Source: Microbulbifer agarilyticus (lineage in GTDB: Bacteria; Pseudomonadota; Gammaproteobacteria; Pseudomonadales; Cellvibrionaceae). Taken from it: 64,000 nucleotides of DNA. The notes beneath the pieces are model-generated. The model did no database searches and had not been told where the DNA came from. It saw nothing but the letters and a program-made list of their open reading frames with translations. The DNA lies in NCBI RefSeq assembly GCF_001999945.1, contig NZ_CP019650.1, positions 248,001-312,000 of the forward strand, in the 5' to 3' direction. This document shows positions 10,376 through 18,494 of the stretch, in pieces. The translations under genes were made by a program, and so were the position numbers. Positions within the stretch are counted from its first letter, which is position 1, and each line of letters starts with the position of its first letter.

Positions 10376-11152
10376 TTAGCAGCCGCCGGTCACGTCAACA
10401 AAGGTACCGGTGCTATAGGCCGCCTGTTCGCTGAGTAGCCAGGCGATGGCTGCGGCCACTTCTGTATCTTTGCCGCCGCGCCCGAGGGGAATCTGCGGCG
10501 CAAGGCGCGCAATACGCTCCGGCTCCCCACCGTCCGCATGCATTTCGGTGTGGATAAAACCCGGACGCACGCCGTTTACCCGAATGCCCTCTTTGGCCAC
10601 CTCTTTGCTTAGGCCAATGGTGAGAGTGTCCACGGCACCTTTGCTGGCTGCGTAATCGATATATTCATTGGGTGAGCCGCTGCGCGCGGCACCGGAGGAA
10701 ACATTGACGATGGCGCCGCCGGTGCCGCCGCGCAGTGTGGACATACGGCGCACCGCCTCGCGGCAGCAAAGCAGGGTGCCGATTACATTGGTTTGCAGTA
10801 TCTGATTGATGCGCGTTGCGGTCATATCTTCCAGTCGCGACTGGGTCAGCAGCATGCCAGCATTGTTTACCAGTGCGCTCAGTCGGCCCAGTTGCTGGTC
10901 CACTTCCCGGAACAGCCGTTCAACGTCGGCCTCTAAAGAGATATCGGCCTGAACGGCAATCGCATTTGCACCCAGTGCCCGGCATTTTTCCACGATACGA
11001 TGCGCGTCCGCTTCACGGATGCGGTAGCTGATGCAGAGGTCGTAGCCCTGCCCGGCAAGTAAAGTGGCGGTGGCTGCACCGATACCGCGGCTGCCACCGG
11101 TAACCAGGGCGATGGGTCTCACGAGAGCATCATTCAGTTCCTGGAATTTCAC
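10376..11152 (-). CDS. SDR family oxidoreductase
   Basis: A 258-residue classical short-chain dehydrogenase: cofactor motif TGGSRGIG near residue 19, NNAG at about 97-100, catalytic Ser in VNVSSGAARS, and YAASK with the Tyr-Lys pair. The FabG-like end GTFVDVTGGC closes the protein. No Arg/Asp pattern clearly settles NADP against NAD, although SYR after the second strand hints at NADP. The first gene of a probable two-gene unit with the LysE-type exporter; the physiological substrate is unknown. Confidence 0.85.
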   Translation of the reverse strand: MKFQELNDALVRPIALVTGGSRGIGAATATLLAGQGYDLCISYRIREADAHRIVEKCRALGANAIAVQADISLEADVERLFREVDQQLGRLSALVNNAGMLLTQSRLEDMTATRINQILQTNVIGTLLCCREAVRRMSTLRGGTGGAIVNVSSGAARSGSPNEYIDYAASKGAVDTLTIGLSKEVAKEGIRVNGVRPGFIHTEMHADGGEPERIARLAPQIPLGRGGKDTEVAAAIAWLLSEQAAYSTGTFVDVTGGC

Positions 11153-11217
11153 TGTGAACTTCTCGTGAGGTGGAGGAGGGGCGGGAGCCTATTGGATGGC
11201 TCCCGCCGGGCATTGAA

Positions 11218-12366
11218 TCAATACAGCTGCGGGCCGCTGTTGTTGTCGTTGTCGCCGGCCAGGCTCAGTTCGTCGGCGGCGCTGTTGAGGTACTCGGCGT
11301 CGGACTCCGACTTGAGCTTGATCATCAGGCGCAGGTCGTTCGCGGAGTCGGCGTGAGCGAGGGCGTCTTCGTAGGTGATTTCGCCGCGGTCATACAGTTC
11401 GTACAGGGCCTGGTCGAAAGTCTGCATACCCTGTTCGATGGAGCGTTTCATCAGCTCTTTCATTTTGTGTACTTCGCCTTTGCGGATCAGGTCCGACATC
11501 AGCGGGGTGTTGATCATGATTTCGAGACAGGCGCGACGACCGTCGCCGTCCGGCGTCGGTACCAGCTGCTGCGCGACCATGGCCTGCAGGTTGAGCGACA
11601 GGTCCATCCACAGCTGTTCGTGGCGGTCCGCCGGGAAGAAGTGAATGATCCGGTCCAGCGCCTGGTTGGCGTTGTTGGCGTGCAGGGTACACAGACACAG
11701 GTGGCCGGTTTCGGCGAAGGCGATGGCGTGGTCCATGGTTTCCCGCGAACGCACCTCACCAATGAGGATGACGTCGGGGGCCTGACGCAGGGTGTTCTTC
11801 AGGGCGGTCTCGAAGGATTCGGTGTCGAGGCCCACTTCGCGCTGGGTAACGATACAGCCACGGTGCTGGTGGATAAATTCGATGGGGTCTTCGATGGAGA
11901 TGATGTGACCCTTCGAGTTCTCGTTACGGTGGCCGATCATGGAGGCCAGTGAGGTGGATTTACCGGTACCGGTTGCGCCCACAAAGATAATCAGGCCGCG
12001 CTTGGTCATGGCGAGCTCTTTGAGCTGCTCGGGCAGGCCGAGTCCGTCGATGGTGGGAATCTTGGTTTCGATTCGACGCAGTACCATGCCGACGAGGTTG
12101 CGCTGGAAGAAGGCGGATACCCGGAAGCGGCCGACGTTGCGCAGGGAGATGGCGAAGTTGAGTTCTTTGTTTTCGATGAACTCTTTTTTCTGCCGGTCGT
12201 TCATGATGCCGATAACCATTTCCCGGGCTTTTTCCGGAGACAGCGGTGAGGTGGTGACGGGAACGATTTTGCCGTGCAGTTTGATGGAGGCGGGTACGCC
12301 GGCGGTGATGAACAGGTCGGATGCGCCTTTTTCGCTCACCAGTTGTAGGAGTCGTTCGATTTCCAT
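11218..12366 (-). CDS. pilU: Type IV pilus retraction ATPase paralogue PilU
   Basis: A 382-residue hexameric secretion-type ATPase. Walker A is VGATGTGKSTS, followed by the Asp box ISIEDPIEFIH, Walker B VILIGEVRSRETM and the His box TGHLCLCTLHANN. Compared with PilT it has a longer, Ser/Asp-rich C-terminus (LAGDNDNNSGPQLY) and lacks the PilT AIRNLIRE motif, having LMSDLIRKGE instead, which marks PilU. It works with PilT in pilus retraction at the inner-membrane base. It lies downstream of pilT across a gap with a large inverted repeat. Confidence 0.95.
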   Translation of the reverse strand: MEIERLLQLVSEKGASDLFITAGVPASIKLHGKIVPVTTSPLSPEKAREMVIGIMNDRQKKEFIENKELNFAISLRNVGRFRVSAFFQRNLVGMVLRRIETKIPTIDGLGLPEQLKELAMTKRGLIIFVGATGTGKSTSLASMIGHRNENSKGHIISIEDPIEFIHQHRGCIVTQREVGLDTESFETALKNTLRQAPDVILIGEVRSRETMDHAIAFAETGHLCLCTLHANNANQALDRIIHFFPADRHEQLWMDLSLNLQAMVAQQLVPTPDGDGRRACLEIMINTPLMSDLIRKGEVHKMKELMKRSIEQGMQTFDQALYELYDRGEITYEDALAHADSANDLRLMIKLKSESDAEYLNSAADELSLAGDNDNNSGPQLY

Positions 12367-12412
12367 TTTTATTTACCGCTTGGGGTGTTCGTTCTTAACT
12401 TTATTCGGTGGC

Positions 12413-12523
12413 GGCGAGGCACCGGGCAGGGATTTTCAGGACCGCTGTAAACCCATCCCTGGGCGCTGCGGCGCAAACATCCTGTCTGCGACGCTCCTGA
12501 AAATCCCTACCCGGCACCTCGCC
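12413..12523. repeat. Large intergenic inverted repeat between pilT and pilU
   Basis: Two 29-base arms (12413-12441 and 12495-12523) are reverse complements at 27 of 29 positions. The spacer is about 53 bases and contains further small palindromes (GCGCTGCGGCGC). The outer part of the arms reads GGCGAGGCACC. The length and the mismatches away from the loop suggest a dispersed intergenic repeat or miniature palindromic element; a simple terminator seems less likely because no T run follows on either strand. If transcribed with pilT-pilU it would fold into a strong hairpin between the two genes. Confidence 0.65.
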
Positions 12524-12581
12524 TTCAATTCTTATTTCAGTGCTTCGTAAGCGCTCGTTTAATCAGTAACGCAAGCGCTAT

Positions 12582-13616
12582 TTAGAAATTCTCCGGCATC
12601 TTCGCTTTTTCACGCGCGACTTCGCGAGTGATGATGCGTTTCTCAAGCAGGTCCTGCAGGCACTGGTCCATGGTCTGCATGCCTACGTTGGCACCGGTCT
12701 GGATGGCGGAGTACATCTGCGCGATCTTGTCTTCGCGGATCAGGTTCCGGATCGCCGGGGTGCCGCGCATGATTTCGTGGGCCGCCACTCGGCCGCCGCC
12801 GTTGCGCTTGAGCAGGGTCTGGGAGATTACTGCCTGCAACGATTCCGAGAGCATGGAGCGCACCATGGCCTTTTCTTCCGCGGGGAATACATCGACGACA
12901 CGGTCGATGGTCTTGGCGGCGGAGGTGGTGTGCAGGGTGCCGAATACCAGGTGACCGGTTTCCGCGGCGGTCAGTGCCAGGCGGATGGTTTCCAGGTCTC
13001 GCATCTCACCAACCAGAATGATGTCCGGGTCTTCACGCAGTGCGGAGCGCAGTGCTTCGGAGAAGCCGTGGGTATCGCGGTGCACTTCCCGCTGGTTGAC
13101 CAGGCACTTCTTGGATTCGTGTACGAATTCGATCGGGTCCTCTACGGTGAGGATGTGCTCGTATTTGTTGTCGTTGATGTAGTCGATCATCGCCGCCAGC
13201 GAGGTGGACTTACCGGAACCGGTAGGGCCGGTCACCAGTACCAGGCCGCGCGGGGTGTCGGAGATCTGCTTGAACACTTGGCCCATCCCCAGGTCTTCCA
13301 TGGTGAGTACCTTGGAGGGAATGGTCCGGAATACGGCGCCGGCACCGCGGTTGTGGTTGAACGCGTTCACACGGAAGCGGGCCACACCGGGGACTTCGAA
13401 GGAGAAGTCGGTTTCCAGGAACTCTTCGAAGTCCTTGCGCTGCTTGTCGTTCATGATCTCGTAGATCAGACCGTGGACCTGTTTGTGCTCCATAGGCGGC
13501 AGGTTGATGCGCCTAACATCGCCATCTACCCGGATCATGGGGGGCAGGCCGGCGGAGAGGTGCAAATCCGAGGCGTTCTGCTTGGCGCTGAAGGCGAGGA
13601 GTTCTGTAATGTCCAT
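12582..13616 (-). CDS. pilT: Type IV pilus retraction ATPase PilT
   Basis: A 344-residue ATPase that powers pilus disassembly and twitching. N-terminal QNASDLHLSAGLPP, Walker A VTGPTGSGKSTS, Asp box LTVEDPIEFVH, Walker B IILVGEMRDLETI, His box TGHLVFGTLHTTS, and the retraction motif AIRNLIRE near the C-terminus are all present. It is divergent from yggS (spacing about 100 bases), the standard arrangement in pseudomonads and relatives, and is followed by pilU. Confidence 0.97.
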   Translation of the reverse strand: MDITELLAFSAKQNASDLHLSAGLPPMIRVDGDVRRINLPPMEHKQVHGLIYEIMNDKQRKDFEEFLETDFSFEVPGVARFRVNAFNHNRGAGAVFRTIPSKVLTMEDLGMGQVFKQISDTPRGLVLVTGPTGSGKSTSLAAMIDYINDNKYEHILTVEDPIEFVHESKKCLVNQREVHRDTHGFSEALRSALREDPDIILVGEMRDLETIRLALTAAETGHLVFGTLHTTSAAKTIDRVVDVFPAEEKAMVRSMLSESLQAVISQTLLKRNGGGRVAAHEIMRGTPAIRNLIREDKIAQMYSAIQTGANVGMQTMDQCLQDLLEKRIITREVAREKAKMPENF

Positions 13617-13714
13617 ACTGCTACCTTTATTCTTCTATTACATTCACTGGTCGATATGACGCGGGGGCCGCAAGCACATAGAATGCCCGCCGAGCAAAAG
13701 TTGGGTCCCAGTAT

Positions 13715-14410
13715 ATGCGCAAAGGGTCGATCCCCGAAAACCTGAATTCCGTGGCTGAGCGAATCGTCACAGCTTGTCGTAGTTGTGACCGGCGAGCCGA
13801 GGATGTCACGCTGCTGGCGGTGTCCAAAACCCGCCCGGCGGCGGACCTGCGGGAGGCCTATGGGGCAGGCCAGCGCCATTTTGGCGAGAACTACCTGCAG
13901 GAGGCGCTGGATAAACAGGCCGAGCTGGCCGATTGCGCCATCACCTGGCACTTCATTGGCCCGCTGCAGTCGAACAAAACCCGCGATGTGGCGGGGCATT
14001 TTCACTGGATGCACACGGTTGAGCGGTTAAAAATTGCGCGCCGCCTGTCGGAACAGCGCCCGGCGGATATGCCGCCGTTGAATGTGTGCCTGCAGGTCAA
14101 TATCGATGGAGAGGATAGCAAGTCCGGGGTGAGTCCGGAGGATCTGCCGGAATTGGCCGCGGCGGTGGCGGCGCTGCCCAACCTGCAGTTGCGTGGCCTG
14201 ATGGCGATCCCGGCACCACGCGGGGCATCGGAAGACCAGCGCACGCCGTTTATTCAGCTGGCGACATTGCTGGATGCGCTCAAGTCCCAGCTGCCGGATC
14301 AGCCGCTGGATACGCTGTCGATGGGGATGTCGGGGGATATGGAGGCGGCGATATTCAGCGGCGCGACCATCGTGCGCATCGGCACGGATATCTTCGGCCG
14401 CCGGGATTAG
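13715..14410 (+). CDS. yggS: YggS family PLP homeostasis protein
   Basis: A 231-residue single-domain PLP-binding protein of the PLPBP family. The cofactor lysine is K38 in LLAVSKTRPA. HFGENYLQEA, WHFIGPLQSNK and the C-terminal SMGMSGDMEAAI with VRIGTDIFG are all family signatures. It has no known enzymatic turnover; it buffers free PLP and affects amino- and keto-acid pools. Divergent from pilT; proC and yggT, its usual partners, lie 2.4 kb further on, separated by the inserted peptidase gene. Confidence 0.95.
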   Translation: MRKGSIPENLNSVAERIVTACRSCDRRAEDVTLLAVSKTRPAADLREAYGAGQRHFGENYLQEALDKQAELADCAITWHFIGPLQSNKTRDVAGHFHWMHTVERLKIARRLSEQRPADMPPLNVCLQVNIDGEDSKSGVSPEDLPELAAAVAALPNLQLRGLMAIPAPRGASEDQRTPFIQLATLLDALKSQLPDQPLDTLSMGMSGDMEAAIFSGATIVRIGTDIFGRRD

Positions 14411-14495
14411 CCTGGGCGCATGCCGCGACCAGGCTAATCAGGGGCTAGGGTGCGAGAGTTGAGTACGAGAGTTTAGTGCGAAAAAGGGAGCGGGA

Positions 14496-16532
14496 TTAAC
14501 GCTCGGCCCGCATCTCTTCGCTGGTCTCAGTCTGCCAGCTGGACACCGGCTTCTCGAGCAAGTGCTCTGAGAAGAACATTGCGGTCACCTGTGAGTAGAT
14601 ATCGCGGTTTTCCTTCTTGCGGTAGCCGTGCCCCTCGTTCAGGGCGTTCATGTACCACACCGGCTTGCCGCCTTCGCGCAGCGCCGCCACAATCTGTTCC
14701 GCCTCGGTTACTGGCACCCGCGGGTCGTTTTCACCCTGTACCACGAACATCGGTACCTGAATCTTTTCCACATTGTTGCTCGGGCTGATGCGTTCCAGGA
14801 AGGCGCGCATATCCGGGTTGCGCTCATCACCGTATTCCACCCGGCGCAGGTCGCGGCGGTAGTCGCGGGTATTGGTCAGGAAGGTGACGAAGTTGGAGAT
14901 GCCTACGATATCCACCGCGGCGCGCAGTCGGTCGCTGTAGTGCATGGCGCTGGCCAGGACCATATAGCCGCCGTAGCTGCCACCGAATACCGCAACGCGG
15001 TCCGCATCGAGATCGGGCTGGGTTTCGATCCAGTCCAGCAGGGCGCCGATATCGCGTACCGAATCTTCGCGCTTGAAGCCGTTATCCAGTGCCACGTAGG
15101 TTTTGCCGTAGCCGGCGGAACCGCGCACATTTGGTGCAATCACCGCCGCCCCCAGCTTTTCCAGCCACAACTGGTAAGTACTGCTGAAGTAGGGGCGGTA
15201 CTGGGCCTCCGGGCCGCCGTGGATGGAGATGATTACCGGCGCCGGGCCTCCTGTGTTGCGCGGGCGGTATACAAACGCGGGGATCTTGCGCGGCTCGCCA
15301 TTCACCTCGTCAAAGGTTGGGTAGTGCACCAGCTCTGGCTCGACGAACTTGTCGGTATCCAGGCCGCCCACTTCGCTGAAGGTCCAGCGCTGCAGCCCGG
15401 CGGAGCGCAATGGGTTGCTGCGCAGGTTCAGGACAAAAGTATCGGTAGGGGTTTTGGGGGTGTTGATGGACAGGGCGAGCTGATCGCCGTCGTCATTAAA
15501 GGCCAGGCCGCCAATGACCCCGATCGGCATATCCTCGACCTTGCGGTAGCGCATGGAGCGCGGGTCCATGAGGTACAGCTGGTCCATACCGTTTTCATTC
15601 ACGGTGAAGGCAGCGCGGCGACGGTCCTCGCTGAACGCCACCGAGGCGACGTCCCAGGCAATATCGTCGGTGATTACGCGCTCTTCCCCGTTGCTGAGGT
15701 CGTGGAATACCAACTCGGCAAATTCGCCGCGGCGGTCGGATACAAAGAAGAGGCCGTTGCCGTTGGCGGTGAAGTCCGCCGCGTAGTTGCGCGATTGCTT
15801 GTCTTTGTTGCCGGCGATCAAGCGCAAATCACCGCTTTCCAGATCCAGTACATGCACCAGCGAATTGGTGGAGGAGATGTACTGCTGCACCAGCAAACGG
15901 CGGTTGTCAGCGCTGAAGGATACCGGCCCCCACCAGCTGCCATCGGGTGATTCGAGGGCGAGGGTGCTGGTCTCGCCATTTTCTTCAATGCGGGTTATCC
16001 ACAAGTCGTTGGCGCGGCCGTCGCGGCGGGTGCTCTGGTAGGCGAGCAAGGAGCCATCCGGGCTCCAGGCGATGGCGCTATTGCGGGATTCGCCATCGGA
16101 GAGCATGCGGCTCTCGCCAGTGGCCGCGTCGAACAGGAAGATCTGCGCATCCTCGCTGCCGCCGGCGTCCATGGTAAATGCCAGTTCATTGGATCCCGGG
16201 CGCGGTTCCACCTGCCCAACCGGCTCCTTGAAGAAGGTCAGCTGTTGGCGTGCGCCGCCGGGCTGATTTATCCGGTGGATCTGGTTTACGTCGCCGAAGC
16301 GGGTGGAAACATAGAGGGATTCGCCTTCCTCGGTCCAGCCCAGTACCGCAGCGGAGCGCACATTCTGGTAGCGATTCAGGTCTGCAGCGACCTTCTCGGG
16401 AAGGGCGGGAATATCTTCAAGAACGAGATTGCCGTTATTGAGGGTGCGGGTTTCCACGGCTGCGGAGACAACCGCAGACCAGGCAATCCCCGACGCGAGC
16501 AATAGCGATGCAAACATACGGTGTTTGTTCAT
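14496..16532 (-). CDS. Secreted S9 family peptidase (prolyl oligopeptidase-like)
   Basis: A 678-residue exported serine peptidase. A signal peptide ends near SAAVET (residue about 25). Residues 40-400 form a WD40/TolB-like propeller (repeated AWSPDGSLLAY- and SFSADNRRLL-type strands). The C-terminal alpha/beta hydrolase holds nucleophile S519 in GGSYGGYM, Asp in QGENDPRVP and His in NEGHGYRKKEN. It should cleave short peptides, typically after proline or as a dipeptidyl or acylaminoacyl peptidase. It stands on the minus strand between yggS and proC, which in many relatives are adjacent. Confidence 0.9.
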   Translation of the reverse strand: MNKHRMFASLLLASGIAWSAVVSAAVETRTLNNGNLVLEDIPALPEKVAADLNRYQNVRSAAVLGWTEEGESLYVSTRFGDVNQIHRINQPGGARQQLTFFKEPVGQVEPRPGSNELAFTMDAGGSEDAQIFLFDAATGESRMLSDGESRNSAIAWSPDGSLLAYQSTRRDGRANDLWITRIEENGETSTLALESPDGSWWGPVSFSADNRRLLVQQYISSTNSLVHVLDLESGDLRLIAGNKDKQSRNYAADFTANGNGLFFVSDRRGEFAELVFHDLSNGEERVITDDIAWDVASVAFSEDRRRAAFTVNENGMDQLYLMDPRSMRYRKVEDMPIGVIGGLAFNDDGDQLALSINTPKTPTDTFVLNLRSNPLRSAGLQRWTFSEVGGLDTDKFVEPELVHYPTFDEVNGEPRKIPAFVYRPRNTGGPAPVIISIHGGPEAQYRPYFSSTYQLWLEKLGAAVIAPNVRGSAGYGKTYVALDNGFKREDSVRDIGALLDWIETQPDLDADRVAVFGGSYGGYMVLASAMHYSDRLRAAVDIVGISNFVTFLTNTRDYRRDLRRVEYGDERNPDMRAFLERISPSNNVEKIQVPMFVVQGENDPRVPVTEAEQIVAALREGGKPVWYMNALNEGHGYRKKENRDIYSQVTAMFFSEHLLEKPVSSWQTETSEEMRAER

Positions 16533-16795
16533 GGGCTTTCCTTATTGCTTGTATCTTTATTATTTGAATCTTTGGTTTGTACTGTCTCCGCCATGGTATC
16601 CAACTCACTATTGGATACCACCGCTAGCGAGCGTATTTGCGGTGAGCCGACGCAGGCTGGCGAGGATTTCAATTGACGGGCTGAGTGTCCATAATTCGCG
16701 GCAGGAAAAGTAGCCAACAACGCTGGCTAGCAAAAGCCGCTGCAGGTGGTCATAGCAGGTGGCCATAGGCAGCAGCCAGCAAAGAGGAGCAAAAG

Positions 16796-17632
16796 GTGTC
16801 AGGACAGCAGCATTCAGCGATGGTGTTTATCGGCGGTGCCGGCAATATGGCGGGCGCGGTAATTGGTGGCATGGTGGCCAACGGTTACCCGGCGGATAAG
16901 ATCGTTGCTACCGGGCGTGACGAGCAGAAACTCAAGGCATTTTGTGATCGTACCGGTGTGCACGGGCGTACCGATAATCTGGCGGCGGTGAAAGAGGCCG
17001 ATGTGGTGGTGCTTTCGGTGAAGCCGCAGGTCATGCAGGCACTGTGCGAAACCATTGCCCCGGAAGTAAGTGCCAACAAACCTCTGGTGATTACGCTCGC
17101 TGCCGGTATTCCCCTGTCGGCTTACCAGCGCTGGCTCGGTGCCGGTGTGCCCATTGTGCGCGCGATGCCTAACACTCCGGCACTGGTGGGTACTGGAGTC
17201 ACCGGTCTTTATGCGGGCGAAGGTGTCACCGATGAGCACAAATCCGTAGCCACGCAGATGGCGCAGGCGGTGGGGATTGCGCAGTGGGTGGCGGAGGAAT
17301 CCGGCATAGATGAAATCATCGCGGTATCCGGTTCCGGCCCCGCGTACTACTTTCAATTTATGGAATCCATGATCGACGCAGCCGAGAAGGCGGGCATGGA
17401 TCGCGCGGACGCAGAGCGCCTCACCTTGCAAACCGCTCTGGGCGCGGCGAAACTTGCGGTGGCCGCGGATGTGGATGTGGCGCAACTGAAGCGCAATGTG
17501 ATGTCGCCCAATGGCACTACCGAAAGGGCGATCAAGCGCTTTCAGGAAGGCGGCCTGCCGCAACTGGTAGAGCAGGCGATGACAGACTGCGCTGCGCGCG
17601 CGGCGGAAATGGCGCAAGAACTGGATAAGTAA
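16796..17632 (+). CDS. proC: Pyrroline-5-carboxylate reductase
   Basis: Final step of proline synthesis, NAD(P)H-dependent. The 278 residues begin with GTG at 16796, preceded by AAGAGGAG about 8-10 bases upstream. The Rossmann motif is FIGGAGNMAGAVIGG; VRAMPNTPALVGTG and the C-terminal signature (VMSPNGTTERAI) are typical of the family. YggT follows 12 bases later, forming the usual proC-yggT pair. Confidence 0.97.
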   Translation: MSGQQHSAMVFIGGAGNMAGAVIGGMVANGYPADKIVATGRDEQKLKAFCDRTGVHGRTDNLAAVKEADVVVLSVKPQVMQALCETIAPEVSANKPLVITLAAGIPLSAYQRWLGAGVPIVRAMPNTPALVGTGVTGLYAGEGVTDEHKSVATQMAQAVGIAQWVAEESGIDEIIAVSGSGPAYYFQFMESMIDAAEKAGMDRADAERLTLQTALGAAKLAVAADVDVAQLKRNVMSPNGTTERAIKRFQEGGLPQLVEQAMTDCAARAAEMAQELDK

Positions 17633-17644
17633 AAAGGAAGCTTA

Positions 17645-18250
17645 ATGGCCAACACCTTTAGCAATATTGGCGTATTCATTCTCGCCACCGTCGGGATTCT
17701 GTTTCTGTTTGCGGTGCTGTTGCGCTTTATGCTGCAGCTGGCGCGGGCGGATTTCTACAACCCGATCTCGCAGGGCATCGTCAAGGTGACCAACCCGCTG
17801 TTGCGTCCGCTGCGTAAAATTGTGCCCGGCGTGTTCGGTATCGATATGGCTTCCCTGGTGCTCGCACTACTGGTGGGCTGGGTGATGATCATGGGCGCAG
17901 GGTTTCTCGCCGGCGCCGGCATGCTCAACCCGCTGAGCGCACTGTTGTGGTCATTCTTGGGTGTGCTGATGACGCTGATCGCCATCCTGTTTGTAGGCAT
18001 GCTGATCTCTATTGTGGTCAGCTGGATAGCACCGCAAAGCTCACACCCGGCGCTGATGCTGCTTCGTCAGCTGCTGGAGCCGGTATATGCGCCGGTGCGC
18101 AAGATCATTCCACCGCTGGGGGTGATCGATATCAGCCCGATTTTCGTGTTCATCCTGCTGACGGTGGCGGACAAGCTGCTGGTGGGTTTTGCCCAGAGCG
18201 CCAGCATGCCGCAGCTGGTATACAACCTGTTCTGGCATATCCCTTTCTGA
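17645..18250 (+). CDS. yggT: YggT family membrane protein
   Basis: A 201-residue integral membrane protein with two copies of the YGGT repeat. Each has a hydrophobic helix then a conserved YxPI/YAPVRKIIPP-type stretch: NPISQGIVKVTNPLLRPLRK near residue 50 and EPVYAPVRKIIPPLG near 155. The exact role is unsettled; members are linked to osmotic stress and to membrane or septum functions in various bacteria. It is co-transcribed with proC by position and is followed by a GC-rich hairpin. Confidence 0.93.
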   Translation: MANTFSNIGVFILATVGILFLFAVLLRFMLQLARADFYNPISQGIVKVTNPLLRPLRKIVPGVFGIDMASLVLALLVGWVMIMGAGFLAGAGMLNPLSALLWSFLGVLMTLIAILFVGMLISIVVSWIAPQSSHPALMLLRQLLEPVYAPVRKIIPPLGVIDISPIFVFILLTVADKLLVGFAQSASMPQLVYNLFWHIPF

Positions 18251-18271
18251 GGGTCGTTAGAAAGCTTCTGC

Positions 18272-18292
18272 GCGGGGCTGTCGACGCCCCGC
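18272..18292 (+). terminator. Possible hairpin terminator after yggT
   Basis: A seven-base GC stem (GCGGGGC/GCCCCGC) with a seven-base loop sits 21 bases after the yggT stop. The T run after it is weak (GTGTTTT further on), so it may be a poor intrinsic terminator or just a 3'-stabilising hairpin. Confidence 0.4.
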
Positions 18293-18494
18293 TCGCTGTG
18301 TTTTAAGCGCCCCTCCCGGTCTATTAGAGCTGTCATAACTGTCAGCTCTCGTTTTCTCCCTCCGCATTTCACTTTCCTTACGCTATCCAGTTCGCGAAAT
18401 CCCGGTGCCAGGGTTTAACTCCGGGCGCGCATGCTGGAGAATGCCCGGTGAAATTGTAAATTCGTCCAAGTAGTAAGATTAAGAACTCCCAAAC

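Noticed and set aside
14628..15950. 440-codon plus-strand ORF opposite the S9 peptidase
   Set aside because: Shadow frame of a well-supported GC-rich gene; no domain or start signal.
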